Shown in pieces: positions 16,310-23,815 of a DNA stretch of 64,000 nt (position 1 is the stretch's first letter; the number at the start of each line of letters is the position of its first letter). The stretch comes from an uncultured Oscillospiraceae bacterium (lineage in GTDB: Bacteria; Bacillota; Clostridia; Oscillospirales; Oscillospiraceae), in contig CATMVA010000011.1 of NCBI GenBank assembly GCA_950075865.1, positions 1-64,000 of the forward strand, in the 5' to 3' direction. The notes under the pieces were generated by a model. It did no database searches and was not told the DNA's origin. It saw only the letters and a list, made by a program, of their open reading frames with translations. The position numbers and the translations under genes were made by a program.

Positions 16310-16340
16310 ATCCTACACCCTGACACAGTGGGAAGGTCAA
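16310..16340 (-). promoter_or_regulatory. MerR-type promoter with 19-bp spacer
   Basis: On the minus strand TTGACC (16335-16340) and TAGGAT (16310-16315) are 19 bp apart. The spacer contains a CTTCCCAC...GGGTG imperfect dyad. Overlong spacers with a central dyad are the hallmark of promoters untwisted by MerR activators, so it probably served the intact regulator. Confidence 0.6.
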
Positions 16341-16362
16341 GAGGATTTTTTGATTCTCCATA

Positions 16363-16398
16363 AAAAAAAGAAGTACCACCTCCGAAGAGGTGGTACTT
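16363..16398 (-). terminator. Intrinsic terminator after rpsI
   Basis: A perfect 12-bp stem (16371-16382 with 16387-16398), loop CGAA, followed on the minus strand by eight T residues. It ends the rplM-rpsI transcript. Confidence 0.88.
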
Positions 16399-16411
16399 GA
16401 ATGAAGCAAAA

Positions 16412-16816
16412 TCAGCGCTTCGAGAACTGCGGAGCCCGACGGGCGGCGTGCAGACCGTACTTCTTCCGCTCCTTCATACGAGGGTCGCGGGTGAGGAAGC
16501 CGGCCGATTTGAGGGCGGGGCGATACTCGGGATTGAGCTCCAGCAGAGCCCGGGCGATGCCGTGCCGGATGGCGCCGGCCTGACCGGTGACGCCGCCGCC
16601 GGCCACGGTGGTCTCGATGTCCACCTTGTCAACCAGGCCCACGGTGACCAGAGGCTGACGGACGATGAGCTTCAAGGTCTCCAGACCGAAGTAGTCGTCG
16701 ATGTCCCGGCCGTTGATTGTGATGGCGCCGGTGCCGCCCTGAAAGAGATGCACACGGGCGGTGGAGGACTTCCGCCGGCCGGTGCCGTAAAGATAAGGCT
16801 TCTTGCTCTTATACAT
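16412..16816 (-). CDS. rpsI: 30S ribosomal protein S9
   Basis: 134 residues. The conserved [13 protein letters not shown] start, the [14 protein letters not shown] core, and the basic C-terminus ending in RAPQFSKR (the tRNA-contacting tail) are all present. I take the second ATG at 16816, 9 nt from AGGAGG, rather than the one two codons upstream, which sits too close to the ribosome binding site. It follows rplM by 18 bp in the universal rplM-rpsI order. Confidence 0.98.
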   Translation of the reverse strand: MYKSKKPYLYGTGRRKSSTARVHLFQGGTGAITINGRDIDDYFGLETLKLIVRQPLVTVGLVDKVDIETTVAGGGVTGQAGAIRHGIARALLELNPEYRPALKSAGFLTRDPRMKERKKYGLHAARRAPQFSKR

Positions 16817-16834
16817 TGTCATTTACCTCCTGCG

Positions 16835-17266
16835 TTAGTCCATGGTCCAGGGCTCAGGCTTCTGGGCGGCGTACTTATGCTCGCTGCCGCGAACCACGTG
16901 GAGCCGGCTCAGGGAGTCCTTGGTGATGGTGTTGTGGGGCATCATCCGCTTCACAGCCAGCTCCATGGCCAGCTCGGGCTTCTCCTGCATCAGGGTCTTG
17001 TACTGGACCTCTTTCAGGCCGCCCACCCAACCGGAGTGATGGCGGTAGTACTTCTGCTCCAGCTTCTTGCCGGTGAGCACCGCTTTCTCGGCGTTCAGGA
17101 TGATGACGTAGTCCCCGCAGTCAGCGTGGGGCGTGTAGGTAGTCTTCCGCTTGCCGCGAAGCAGGTCGGCAGCGATGACCGCCGTCTTGCCCAGGGGCTT
17201 GTTCGCCGCGTCGAGGATGTACCACTTGCGGACGATGTTGCCCTTGTTTGCCATAAATGTGGACAT
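16835..17266 (-). CDS. rplM: 50S ribosomal protein L13
   Basis: 143 residues, full length. Recognisable by KWYILDAANKPLGKTAVIAADLLRGK, the YVIILNAEKAVLTGKK block and the AVKRMMPHNTI motif. It binds 23S rRNA early in large-subunit assembly. First gene of the operon. The 5' UTR is about 75 nt long; an L13-type regulatory leader is known in some Firmicutes, but I cannot confirm one here. Confidence 0.98.
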   Translation of the reverse strand: MSTFMANKGNIVRKWYILDAANKPLGKTAVIAADLLRGKRKTTYTPHADCGDYVIILNAEKAVLTGKKLEQKYYRHHSGWVGGLKEVQYKTLMQEKPELAMELAVKRMMPHNTITKDSLSRLHVVRGSEHKYAAQKPEPWTMD

Positions 17267-17351
17267 GTTCTTTCCTCCAATTTCTCATGCTCTCTGATGA
17301 GCGGTTTTACAAAGAAATCGCCCCGTTTTCTGGACGTTCGGAGCGTTTTGT

Positions 17352-17380
17352 ATTATAATACCGGTAGTTCAGCCTGTCAA
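17352..17380 (-). promoter_or_regulatory. Consensus promoter of rplM-rpsI
   Basis: On the minus strand TTGACA (17375-17380), a 17-bp spacer and TATAAT (17352-17357) match the sigma-A consensus at all 12 positions, as expected for a highly expressed ribosomal protein operon. Confidence 0.9.
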
Positions 17381-17492
17381 CACTTTTTTGAAGTTTCTTT
17401 TTCAAAAAAGTGAAAAGCTCCGTTTTTCTTCTTTTTTCTCTGCGCAACTTTCTTATTCTCCTTTTCATTTTTCCTTTTTGAGAGGTCGTTTT

Positions 17493-18263
17493 ATGGAAAA
17501 AATTTGTTCTCTGGTCCGCCGCTGCGTGGAGGACTACGACATGATCCAAACCGGGGACCGGGTGGCGGTGGGGGTATCCGGGGGCAAGGACTCTCTAGTG
17601 ACCCTGGCAGCCCTCCGCAAGCTCTCAGAATTCTACCCCAAGCCCTTCACGGTGGAGGCCTTCACCCTGGACATGGGGGCGGCGGAGGGCCGGTCCCCGG
17701 CCGACTTTATCCCCCTGGCCGCTTACTGCGAGAGCATCGGCGTCCCCTTCCACCTGATCTCCAGCGAGATCAGCCACATTATTTTCGATATCCGGAAGGA
17801 ATCCAACCCCTGCTCCATGTGCGCTAAAATGCGCCGGGGTGCCCTTCACAACGCCATTCTGGACGCCGGCATCACCAAGATCGCCCTGGGTCATCACTTT
17901 GATGATGCGGTGGAGACCTTCTTCCTCTCCCTCTTTTACGAGGGCCGTCTCTCCTGCTTCCAGCCGGTGACCGAGCTGACGAGGACGGGCATCACCCAAA
18001 TCCGGCCCCTCCTCTACTGCGGGGAGGGCATGGCCCGGGGCGCGGCCCTCCGCAACGGCCTGCCCATCGTGAAAAACCCCTGCCCTGCCGATGGCTACAC
18101 CAAGCGGCAGGAGGTCAAGGAGCTGGTCCGGGACCTGGAACACCGCTATCCAGGCCTGAAGGAACGGGTCTTCGGCGCCATGCAGCGCCTCCCCCTCCCT
18201 GCCTGGGAGCCGGTGGAGCACAGGAGAAGGCCCTACGCGGAGGGGCCGGACCGGAAATCATGA
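17493..18263 (+). CDS. tRNA 2-thiocytidine biosynthesis protein TtcA-like PP-loop ATPase
   Basis: 256 residues. The PP-loop SGGKDS is at residues 29-34, the CxxC pair (C107, C110) is in NPCSMCAKMRR, and a third cysteine is in KNPCPADG, as in 4Fe-4S TtcA-type thiolation enzymes. GHHFDDAVETFF is a further family block. TtcA makes s2C32 in tRNA. The Firmicute homologues are often annotated as TtcA, but the exact target base has not always been shown. The start is the ATG at 17493 with GAGAGG upstream. Confidence 0.88.
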   Translation: MEKICSLVRRCVEDYDMIQTGDRVAVGVSGGKDSLVTLAALRKLSEFYPKPFTVEAFTLDMGAAEGRSPADFIPLAAYCESIGVPFHLISSEISHIIFDIRKESNPCSMCAKMRRGALHNAILDAGITKIALGHHFDDAVETFFLSLFYEGRLSCFQPVTELTRTGITQIRPLLYCGEGMARGAALRNGLPIVKNPCPADGYTKRQEVKELVRDLEHRYPGLKERVFGAMQRLPLPAWEPVEHRRRPYAEGPDRKS

Positions 18264-18294
18264 TTTGAGGCTCTCCCTCGGCGCGCCATTGTCC

Positions 18295-18323
18295 TTGACA
18301 TACCCCGGATTTTCTGCTATTCT
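18295..18323 (+). promoter_or_regulatory. Promoter of the ABC-F leader
   Basis: TTGACA (18295-18300) and TATTCT (18318-18323) are 17 bp apart. Transcription from about 18330 would give a leader of roughly 215 nt before the ABC-F gene. Confidence 0.75.
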
Positions 18324-18352
18324 TTTTCTATCAAGTTGAAAAGGGTGAAAGC

Positions 18353-18364
18353 ATGCGCAAATAA
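18353..18364 (+). CDS. Three-codon upstream ORF (MRK) in the ABC-F leader
   Basis: ATG CGC AAA TAA, with an AAGGGTG site 5 nt upstream and about 25 nt from the predicted transcription start. Very short upstream ORFs in this position are known in attenuators of antibiotic-resistance ABC-F genes, where drug-stalled ribosomes on the ORF prevent terminator formation. The ORF is too short to judge by composition. The case rests on its position between a promoter and a terminator. Confidence 0.5.
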   Translation: MRK

Positions 18365-18491
18365 GCTGAACTTCTGAAACGAAAACACACATCTGGCTCA
18401 TGGGTCTCCATGGGCCGGGGTCTTCGTGACGGAAGGTCGGCTTACGAACAGAGGACGGGATCATCCTGCCCTCCGCGCCTTTCGTTACGCC

Positions 18492-18522
18492 GGTCCGTTC
18501 CCGTCATGGGGACGGACCTTTT
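18492..18522 (+). terminator. Intrinsic terminator before the ABC-F gene (candidate attenuator)
   Basis: An 11-bp stem with one G-U pair (18492-18502 with 18508-18518), loop GTCAT, then TTTT. It ends only 22 bp before the ABC-F start codon. The 5' arm can pair alternatively with an upstream segment around 18431-18450 (GGAAGGTCGGCTTACGAAC), giving a possible antiterminator. Confidence 0.75.
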
Positions 18523-18544
18523 GCGTATGAAAGGATGAGCGCCT

Positions 18545-20080
18545 ATGTTGCAAGTTAAGGATCTGACCATCACCCACAAAAAGGACCTGACCACCTTTGT
18601 GAAGGACCTGTCCTTTGTCCTGGCCCCCGGGGACCGGTGCGCTCTCATCGGGGAGGAGGGCAACGGCAAGTCCACCATTCTCAAGCTCCTCTACGACCCC
18701 GCCCAGGCTGAGTCCTATGTGGAGTGGACCGGGGAGCTGGGGGGCAAGGGTTTGCGGAAAAGTTATCTGGCCCAGGAGCTGACCCCGGCGGAGCTGGCCC
18801 TGCCGGTGGGAGAGTTCTGTATGGCCTCCCCCGCCTTCGGAGACGCCGATCCCAAGACCCTGGCCCGGACAGTCGCCCAGGTGGGGCTGGACCCCTCCCT
18901 TTTCTACGACTGGCGGGAGATGTCCACCCTCTCGGGCGGGGAGCGGGTCAAGCTGCGGCTGGCCCTGCTGCTGTTGGAGGATCCCGACCTTCTGCTGCTG
19001 GACGAGCCCTCCAACGACCTGGACCTCCAGACGCTGGAGTGGCTGGAGGGCTTCCTCCTCTCCTGCCGGATGCCGGTGCTCTATGTGTCCCACGACGAGC
19101 CGCTGCTGGAGAAAACGGCCAACCTGATCATCCACCTGGAGCGGCTCTCCCGGCGGTCCATCCCCCGGTGTACCGTGGAGCGGGCCGGGTACCGGGAGTA
19201 TGTGGAGCGGCGAAATTCCGCTTTCGCCCGGCAGGAACAGCAGGCCCGGAAGGAGAAGGCGGAATACGACGCCAAGATGGAGAAATGGCGCCGGATCCAT
19301 GACAGCGTGGAATATCAGCTTACTACTGTAAGCCGGCAGAACCCCGGCAAGGGACGGCTGCTGAAGAAGAAAATGCACACGGTGCTGTCCATGGGCCGGC
19401 GGTTTGAACGGGAGGCCGAGGACATGACCCCCATGCCCCAGTGGGAGAAGGCCATCCTCACTGCCTTTGACCCGGCCCTGTCGGCCTTCCCCGCCGGGAA
19501 GGAGGCGCTGCGGCTGGACCTGCCCGAGCTGCGGGTGGAGGACCGGGTGCTGGCCAGGGATGTGCGGCTGTGGGTCACCGGGCCGGAAAAAGTGGGCATC
19601 GTGGGGCCCAACGGGGCGGGGAAATCCACCCTTTTGAAGGATGTGGCCGCCCTTCTCCTCCCCCGGACCGACCTGCGGTGCGCCTATATGCCCCAGAACT
19701 ATGACGAGGGGCTTCTGGGAGACAGGACCCCCATCGGCCTGCTGGCTCCCTCGGGGCGCCACGACGACGTGACCAGGGCCAGGACCCTGCTGGCCTCCAT
19801 GCAGTACAAGGCCGAGGAGATGGAGCACCCGGCCGCCGGGCTGTCCGGGGGCCAGCGGGCCAAGCTCCTCTTTTTGGGCATGGTGCTCCAGGGGGCCAAC
19901 GTGCTGGTGCTGGACGAGCCCACCCGGAACTTCTCCCCCACCTCGGCGCCTGTCATCCGCCAGACATTGGCCGACTTCCCCGGCTGTATCATCAGCGTTT
20001 CCCATGACCGGCTCTACCTGGAGGAGGTCTGCGACCGGGTGGTGGAGCTGACGGAGAACGGCCTGCGGGAGGTTTGGTGA
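18545..20080 (+). CDS. ABC-F family ATPase (ribosome protection type)
   Basis: 511 residues with two ABC domains and no membrane segment. The first has Walker A GEEGNGKST (36-44), signature LSGGE (129-133) and LLLLDEPSNDLD. The second has GPNGAGKST, LSGGQ and VLVLDEPTRNFSP. A charged linker between the domains is about 70 residues (roughly 210-280) and is rich in K/R/E. Members either protect the ribosome from antibiotics bound at the peptidyl-transferase centre or act as translation factors. The attenuator-like leader favours an inducible resistance role. Target drug is not predictable. Confidence 0.88.
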   Translation: MLQVKDLTITHKKDLTTFVKDLSFVLAPGDRCALIGEEGNGKSTILKLLYDPAQAESYVEWTGELGGKGLRKSYLAQELTPAELALPVGEFCMASPAFGDADPKTLARTVAQVGLDPSLFYDWREMSTLSGGERVKLRLALLLLEDPDLLLLDEPSNDLDLQTLEWLEGFLLSCRMPVLYVSHDEPLLEKTANLIIHLERLSRRSIPRCTVERAGYREYVERRNSAFARQEQQARKEKAEYDAKMEKWRRIHDSVEYQLTTVSRQNPGKGRLLKKKMHTVLSMGRRFEREAEDMTPMPQWEKAILTAFDPALSAFPAGKEALRLDLPELRVEDRVLARDVRLWVTGPEKVGIVGPNGAGKSTLLKDVAALLLPRTDLRCAYMPQNYDEGLLGDRTPIGLLAPSGRHDDVTRARTLLASMQYKAEEMEHPAAGLSGGQRAKLLFLGMVLQGANVLVLDEPTRNFSPTSAPVIRQTLADFPGCIISVSHDRLYLEEVCDRVVELTENGLREVW

Positions 20081-20137
20081 GGGTCAAAAAGGGGCCTTTC
20101 AGCGGACGGGAATTTTTGAGGGGAATTTTCGCGCAAT

Positions 20138-20177
20138 AAAACAGGTGTGTTTCCATGCGGAAACACACCTGTTTTTT
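20138..20177 (+). terminator. Intrinsic terminator after the ABC-F gene
   Basis: A perfect 17-bp stem AAAACAGGTGTGTTTCC with its complement, loop ATGC, and a T run on the plus strand. Confidence 0.88.
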
Positions 20178-20591
20178 CTGTTTCAGAACTTTTTACCGGA
20201 GTATGTTTTGAGGGACAAAATGGGGCGCGGGGGAAAATCAAGTTGTACGAAAATTGGAAATTGAATTTTGCCCCGTTTTGAGGGTGGTTTGAAGGCGTTT
20301 TCGAGGGTTTTGACCGTGAAAAACGGGGTTTTGAATTTGGGGGAATGTGCAACCGGGTGCAATTAGGAGATGGAGAGGGAAAAAGGTCCGGTTTTGGAAG
20401 GATAGTTGCACAAAAATTTCCAGTTGGGATACTTGTGAAAGTTTTGACCGCTTTGGAGCGATTTGGAGAGGGTGGGGTACGGGGAGGAGTACGTCAGGAC
20501 TGTCCTTCTGTCCGTCCGCAAAGGAGCATCTTTCAGCGGAATAGAGCAAAACGTCAAAAGGCCGGGAGCTGCGCTCCGAAGGGATGGGGGC
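20178..20591. other. Non-coding stretch of about 410 bp with nested inverted repeats
   Basis: No convincing gene on either strand. Several complementary pairs are visible: CAAAATGGGGC (near 20216) with GCCCCGTTTTG (near 20267), and TGTGCAAC (20346-20353) with GTTGCACA (20405-20412). The motif GTTTTGA recurs. Slightly wider, CTTTCAGCGGA is directly repeated at 20096-20106 and 20530-20540, and GCGGACGG / CCGTCCGC form an inverted pair near the same limits. It could be a structured RNA or the remnant of a small mobile unit. Confidence 0.35.
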
Positions 20592-20807
20592 CTACCCTTC
20601 CCCCAGTATGTCCCGTCTTATGGTTTCGATCTTTTCACTGTCGGTCTCGTATTCATTATAGATGATACCCTCCAACCGTTCCAAGCGGCGCATAGCTTCG
20701 CTGTTCAAGGCTTGTTTGAGACCTTCCTCCGTGATACCCTCAAGCTCGACCACCACACGGGCCGTCCTAAAATAGTGGGCCAGCTTTTGTCTTGTCCATT
20801 CTATCAT
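20592..20807 (-). CDS. Small hypothetical protein (71 aa)
   Basis: 71 residues, strongly charged, predicted mostly helical, with no family I recognise. It begins MIEWTRQKLAHYFRTARVVVELEG and ends IRRDILGEG. The ATG at 20807 has GGAGGG upstream. Between it and its AT-rich promoter region is a second strong site, AAGGAGGTG, before a four-codon ORF MGTS (20826-20840, minus strand), which may be a leader or chance. Composition is lower in GC than its neighbours. It is divergent from a small ribbon-helix-helix gene, so the two may be a functional pair. Confidence 0.6.
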   Translation of the reverse strand: MIEWTRQKLAHYFRTARVVVELEGITEEGLKQALNSEAMRRLERLEGIIYNEYETDSEKIETIRRDILGEG

Positions 20808-20953
20808 AAGGTTTCCCTCCAGCCTTCAACTTGTACCCATCTTACCACACCTCCTTATATAAATCAAAAATTTTTCATTTAATTTACATTGTACATTTCT
20901 TATTTATTATTTTCTTTTGTTTCATCATATAATAATTGCGGAAGTGATGTTGT

Positions 20954-21133
20954 ATGAAATTTGAATTGAAGCCCACCAAGGGAAAAGAACCCTCAGTTTA
21001 TAAGACGATCTATGTCAAGGAAAAGCTGGCGGTCCAAATTGAAGCCATTGCAAAAGCAAATAATACCAGCTTCAATAATGTGGTGGTCTCCATGATCGAA
21101 AGCTGTCTGGAGGAAGAGCCTCATACAACGTAA
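20954..21133 (+). CDS. Small ribbon-helix-helix (Arc/CopG-like) DNA-binding protein, 59 aa
   Basis: A 59-codon gene beginning MKFELKPTKGKEPSVYKTI. The pattern VYKTIYVKEKLAVQIEAIA (beta strand then helix) followed by NTSFNNVVVSMIESCLEE (second helix) fits a ribbon-helix-helix domain. A TATAAT box lies at 20928-20933 in an AT-rich region, and a strong terminator follows directly after the stop. I find it a convincing gene although short. It probably acts as a repressor or accessory DNA-binding protein. No partner toxin is recognisable, but the divergent 71-aa gene is a candidate. Confidence 0.7.
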   Translation: MKFELKPTKGKEPSVYKTIYVKEKLAVQIEAIAKANNTSFNNVVVSMIESCLEEEPHTT

Positions 21134-21134
21134 G

Positions 21135-21176
21135 AAAACGCTCTGCGGGACATCAGTTCCCGCAGAGCGTTTTTTC
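21135..21176 (+). terminator. Intrinsic terminator after the ribbon-helix-helix gene
   Basis: A perfect 16-bp stem (21135-21150 with 21158-21173), followed by TTT and a T-rich stretch. It starts 1 bp after the stop codon. Confidence 0.9.
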
Positions 21177-21185
21177 TTTTGATCG

Positions 21186-21480
21186 AGACAGGGAAGAAGC
21201 AGGGTGACGGGCGCACATTGTGCGCCTGTGCAAGGGCAAGGGGCCGGCCAGTGTCCGGCCCCTACGGAAGTATACACGAAACGGAAGAATGGCGGGCCGA
21301 GGGCGGCCCGCCCCACGATTCCCGCCGGCGTTAGGCTGCCTTTGGCGGCCACAGCCCTAAAGCCGGCCTTTGGCCGGCCCACGGGTGGCGGGCGTCCATC
21401 GCACGATCGAAGGCGAAGCCGAGACCCCCGCCCCACAGGGGAAGCCTAAAGGACAAGGGGCGGAGGGGTACACAGGGGAA
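21186..21480. repeat. GC-rich block of consecutive palindromes (dispersed-repeat type)
   Basis: About 295 bp without a gene. It is a string of inverted repeats: GGGCGCACATTGTGCGCC (21209-21226), GGGGCCGG...CCGGCCCC (21240-21262), GCGGGCC...GGCCCGC (about 21293-21311) and GCCGGCC...GGCCGGC (about 21362-21379). It resembles multi-copy intergenic repeats of gut Clostridia, which is inference. It separates the small-gene island from the purine phosphorylase. Confidence 0.65.
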
Positions 21481-21503
21481 GCTATTCTTCACATTATTAT
21501 AGA

Positions 21504-21532
21504 TTGCATTTCGTGGCGAAAGCGTGTAAAAT
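21504..21532 (+). promoter_or_regulatory. Promoter of the purine phosphorylase gene
   Basis: TTGCAT (21504-21509) and TAAAAT (21527-21532) are 17 bp apart, 41 bp before the ATG. Confidence 0.7.
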
Positions 21533-21573
21533 AAAGGCACTACTCCAAATCTGGAAAGGATGGGTATTTTACC

Positions 21574-22398
21574 ATGGACTATACCTTCGCTCAATATCAG
21601 GAGAGCGCCAACTATCTGGCCGGGCGGCTGGGGAACTTTGTTCCCGACATCGTGATGGTCCTGGGCTCGGGGCTGGGCTTTTTGGGGGACAAGGTAGAGG
21701 ACCCCATCGTCGTCCCCTACGGGGACATTCCCCATTTTAAGGTCTCCACCGCGCCGGGCCACAAGGGGCAGCTGGTGTGCGGCACCCTGGCAGGCAAAAA
21801 GGTGGCCGTGATGCAGGGCCGGATGCACCACTACGAGGGCTACTCCTATGAGGACGTATCCTACGCCGTGCGGGTGCTGCGGCTGCTGGGCTGTACCAAG
21901 CTGGTGCTCACCAACGCCGCCGGGTGCGTCCGCAAGGAGTGGAACGTGGGGGACATCATGCTCATTACCGACCACATCAAGTTCTTTATGGAGTCCCCCC
22001 TGCGGGGGGAGAACCTGCCCCAGTTCGGCACCCGGTTCCCCGACATGAGCCATGTGTACACCCCCCGGTTCCAGGAGGCGGCCCGGGAGAGCGCCAGGGA
22101 GCTGGACATGACCCTGCGGGAGGGGGTATACTGCTACTTCCCCGGGCCCCAGTTCGAGACCCCCGCCGAGGTGCGGGCCGCACGGGTGCTGGGAGGGGAC
22201 GCCTGCGGTATGTCCACCGCACCCGAAGCCATTGCCGCCGCCCACGCGGGGATGGAGATCCTGGGCTTCTCCATGCTGACCAACATGTGCGCCGGGATCC
22301 TGGACCAGCCCCTCTCGGGGGAGGAGGTCAACGAGACCGCCGAGGCCCGGAAGGGGCCCTTCTCCGAGCTGGTACTAAGAACGCTGGAGAAGATGTGA
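21574..22398 (+). CDS. Purine nucleoside phosphorylase (trimeric PNP-I type)
   Basis: 274 residues, the length of trimeric PNPs. Blocks include VLGSGLGFL (phosphate-binding loop), QGRMHHYEGY, LTNAAGCV, GPQFETPAEVRAARVLGGDACGMSTAPEAIAA and the purine-contact residue N in the SMLTNMCAG strand. It splits inosine or guanosine into base and ribose-1-phosphate. The next gene, an SAH/MTA-type deaminase, could supply inosyl nucleosides, so the two may work in sequence in nucleoside salvage. Confidence 0.93.
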   Translation: MDYTFAQYQESANYLAGRLGNFVPDIVMVLGSGLGFLGDKVEDPIVVPYGDIPHFKVSTAPGHKGQLVCGTLAGKKVAVMQGRMHHYEGYSYEDVSYAVRVLRLLGCTKLVLTNAAGCVRKEWNVGDIMLITDHIKFFMESPLRGENLPQFGTRFPDMSHVYTPRFQEAARESARELDMTLREGVYCYFPGPQFETPAEVRAARVLGGDACGMSTAPEAIAAAHAGMEILGFSMLTNMCAGILDQPLSGEEVNETAEARKGPFSELVLRTLEKM

Positions 22399-22419
22399 GG
22401 CACAAAAGATAGGGTCAGA

Positions 22420-22458
22420 GGACGATTCTTCTGTTCTGCCGGACAGTAAGAACCGTCC
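22420..22458. repeat. 39-bp imperfect palindrome between the PNP and deaminase genes
   Basis: GGACGATTCTT (22420-22430) pairs with AAGAACCGTCC (22448-22458) with one mismatch, and CTGT/ACAG extends the stem inward. GGACGGTTCTT-type palindromes are widespread between genes of Clostridia, so it is likely a dispersed repeat rather than a terminator: no T run follows. Confidence 0.55.
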
Positions 22459-22491
22459 CACAGTCTTGCAGAGTAAAGGGAGACAATACTC

Positions 22492-23793
22492 ATGGCTATT
22501 CTGTTTGAAAATGTCACCGCCGTGCTGATGGACGGCGGGCATACGGTACTCCCCCACGCCTTTGTGGCGGTGGAGGGGCATACCATCACCTCGGTGGGGA
22601 CCGGGCGTCCCAGTGGAGAGTTTGAGCGGGTCATCGACGGCAAGGGGGGCATTCTGATGCCCGGGCTGGTCAACTGCCACACCCATGTGCCCATGACCGC
22701 CATGCGGGGGTATGGGGACGGGCACCACCTTCAGGACTGGCTGAACAACTTTATCTTCCCAGTGGAGGCCAAGTGGGACGACCGGGCCATCCGGGCCTGC
22801 GCCGACCTGGGGCTGATGGAGATGATCGCCAGCGGCACCACCTGCATCGCCGATATGTACATGCGGGTGGGGGTCATCGGACAGGCGGTGGCCGACGCGG
22901 GCATCTCGGCCAACCTGTGCTGCGGCGGCACCTTCTTCGGGGAGGCCTTCTCCCCCGCCGCCTGCTCCGACTGCACCGCTCAGGAGGAGCTGGTGAAGGC
23001 CTGGCACGGCTACGATGGGGGACGCATCCGGGTGGACGCATCCCTCCACGCCGAATATACCTCCCAGCCCGGGCTGTGGGAGTGGACGGCCGACTTCGCC
23101 AAACGCAACCACTTGGGGATGCACGTGCATATTTCCGAGACAATGCGGGAGCATGAGGAGTGCAAGGAACGCCGGGGCGGACTGACCCCCATCCAGGTCA
23201 TGGACAAGTACGGGGTGTGGGATGTGTGCTCCATCGCCGCCCACTGTGTGTGGACCACCCCCCAGGACTGGGCCATCATGGCGGAGAAGGGGGTCACCGC
23301 CGTTCACAATCCCGCCTCCAACCTGAAGCTGGGCTCGGGGGTGGCTCCCATCCCCGCCATGAAGAAGGCCGGGATCAATGTGGCCCTGGGCACCGACGGG
23401 GTCTCCTCCAACAACACCACCGACATGTTTGAGGACATGAAGCTCTCTGCCATCCTCCAGAACGGGGTGCTGCGGGATCCTATGGCTCTCAGCGCCTGGG
23501 ATGTGGTGGAGATGGCCACGGTAAACGGGGCCAGGGCTCTGGGCCGGGACACCGGAGCCGTCGCCGTAGGCCGGGAGGCCGACCTCATTCTGCTGGACTC
23601 TGAGGCCGTCAACCTGATCCCCTGCCATGACGCCGCCAACAACATTGCCTACGCCGCCCACGGCGCCAACGTAAAGCTGAATATGTGCCGGGGAAAGGTC
23701 ATATATGAGAATGGGACATTCCTCACCATCGACGCCGAGAAGGTAAAGGCCGAGGTGCGGGAATACGCCCTGCCCCTGTTATTCGGGAAATAA
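22492..23793 (+). CDS. Amidohydrolase, 5-methylthioadenosine/S-adenosylhomocysteine deaminase family
   Basis: 433 residues. Metal ligands fit the cytosine/SAH deaminase branch of the amidohydrolase superfamily: HTH in LVNCHTHVPM, H in MHVHISETM, H in IAAHCVW, and D in ALGTDGVSSNN. MTA/SAH deaminases turn SAH into S-inosylhomocysteine or MTA into 5-methylthioinosine. It adjoins a purine nucleoside phosphorylase, consistent with a salvage route for adenine nucleosides. The natural substrate may also be adenosine. Confidence 0.88.
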   Translation: MAILFENVTAVLMDGGHTVLPHAFVAVEGHTITSVGTGRPSGEFERVIDGKGGILMPGLVNCHTHVPMTAMRGYGDGHHLQDWLNNFIFPVEAKWDDRAIRACADLGLMEMIASGTTCIADMYMRVGVIGQAVADAGISANLCCGGTFFGEAFSPAACSDCTAQEELVKAWHGYDGGRIRVDASLHAEYTSQPGLWEWTADFAKRNHLGMHVHISETMREHEECKERRGGLTPIQVMDKYGVWDVCSIAAHCVWTTPQDWAIMAEKGVTAVHNPASNLKLGSGVAPIPAMKKAGINVALGTDGVSSNNTTDMFEDMKLSAILQNGVLRDPMALSAWDVVEMATVNGARALGRDTGAVAVGREADLILLDSEAVNLIPCHDAANNIAYAAHGANVKLNMCRGKVIYENGTFLTIDAEKVKAEVREYALPLLFGK

Positions 23794-23815
23794 GCAACGG
23801 AAAGGCCGTGGTCTT

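Noticed and set aside
17267..17350. L13 autoregulatory leader before rplM
   Set aside because: The UTR is short and I could not fold it into a structure I recognise, so it is only mentioned under rplM.
20826..20840. Four-codon ORF MGTS as an attenuator leader of the 71-aa gene
   Set aside because: It has a good ribosome binding site, but no terminator lies between it and the gene, and chance cannot be excluded at this size.
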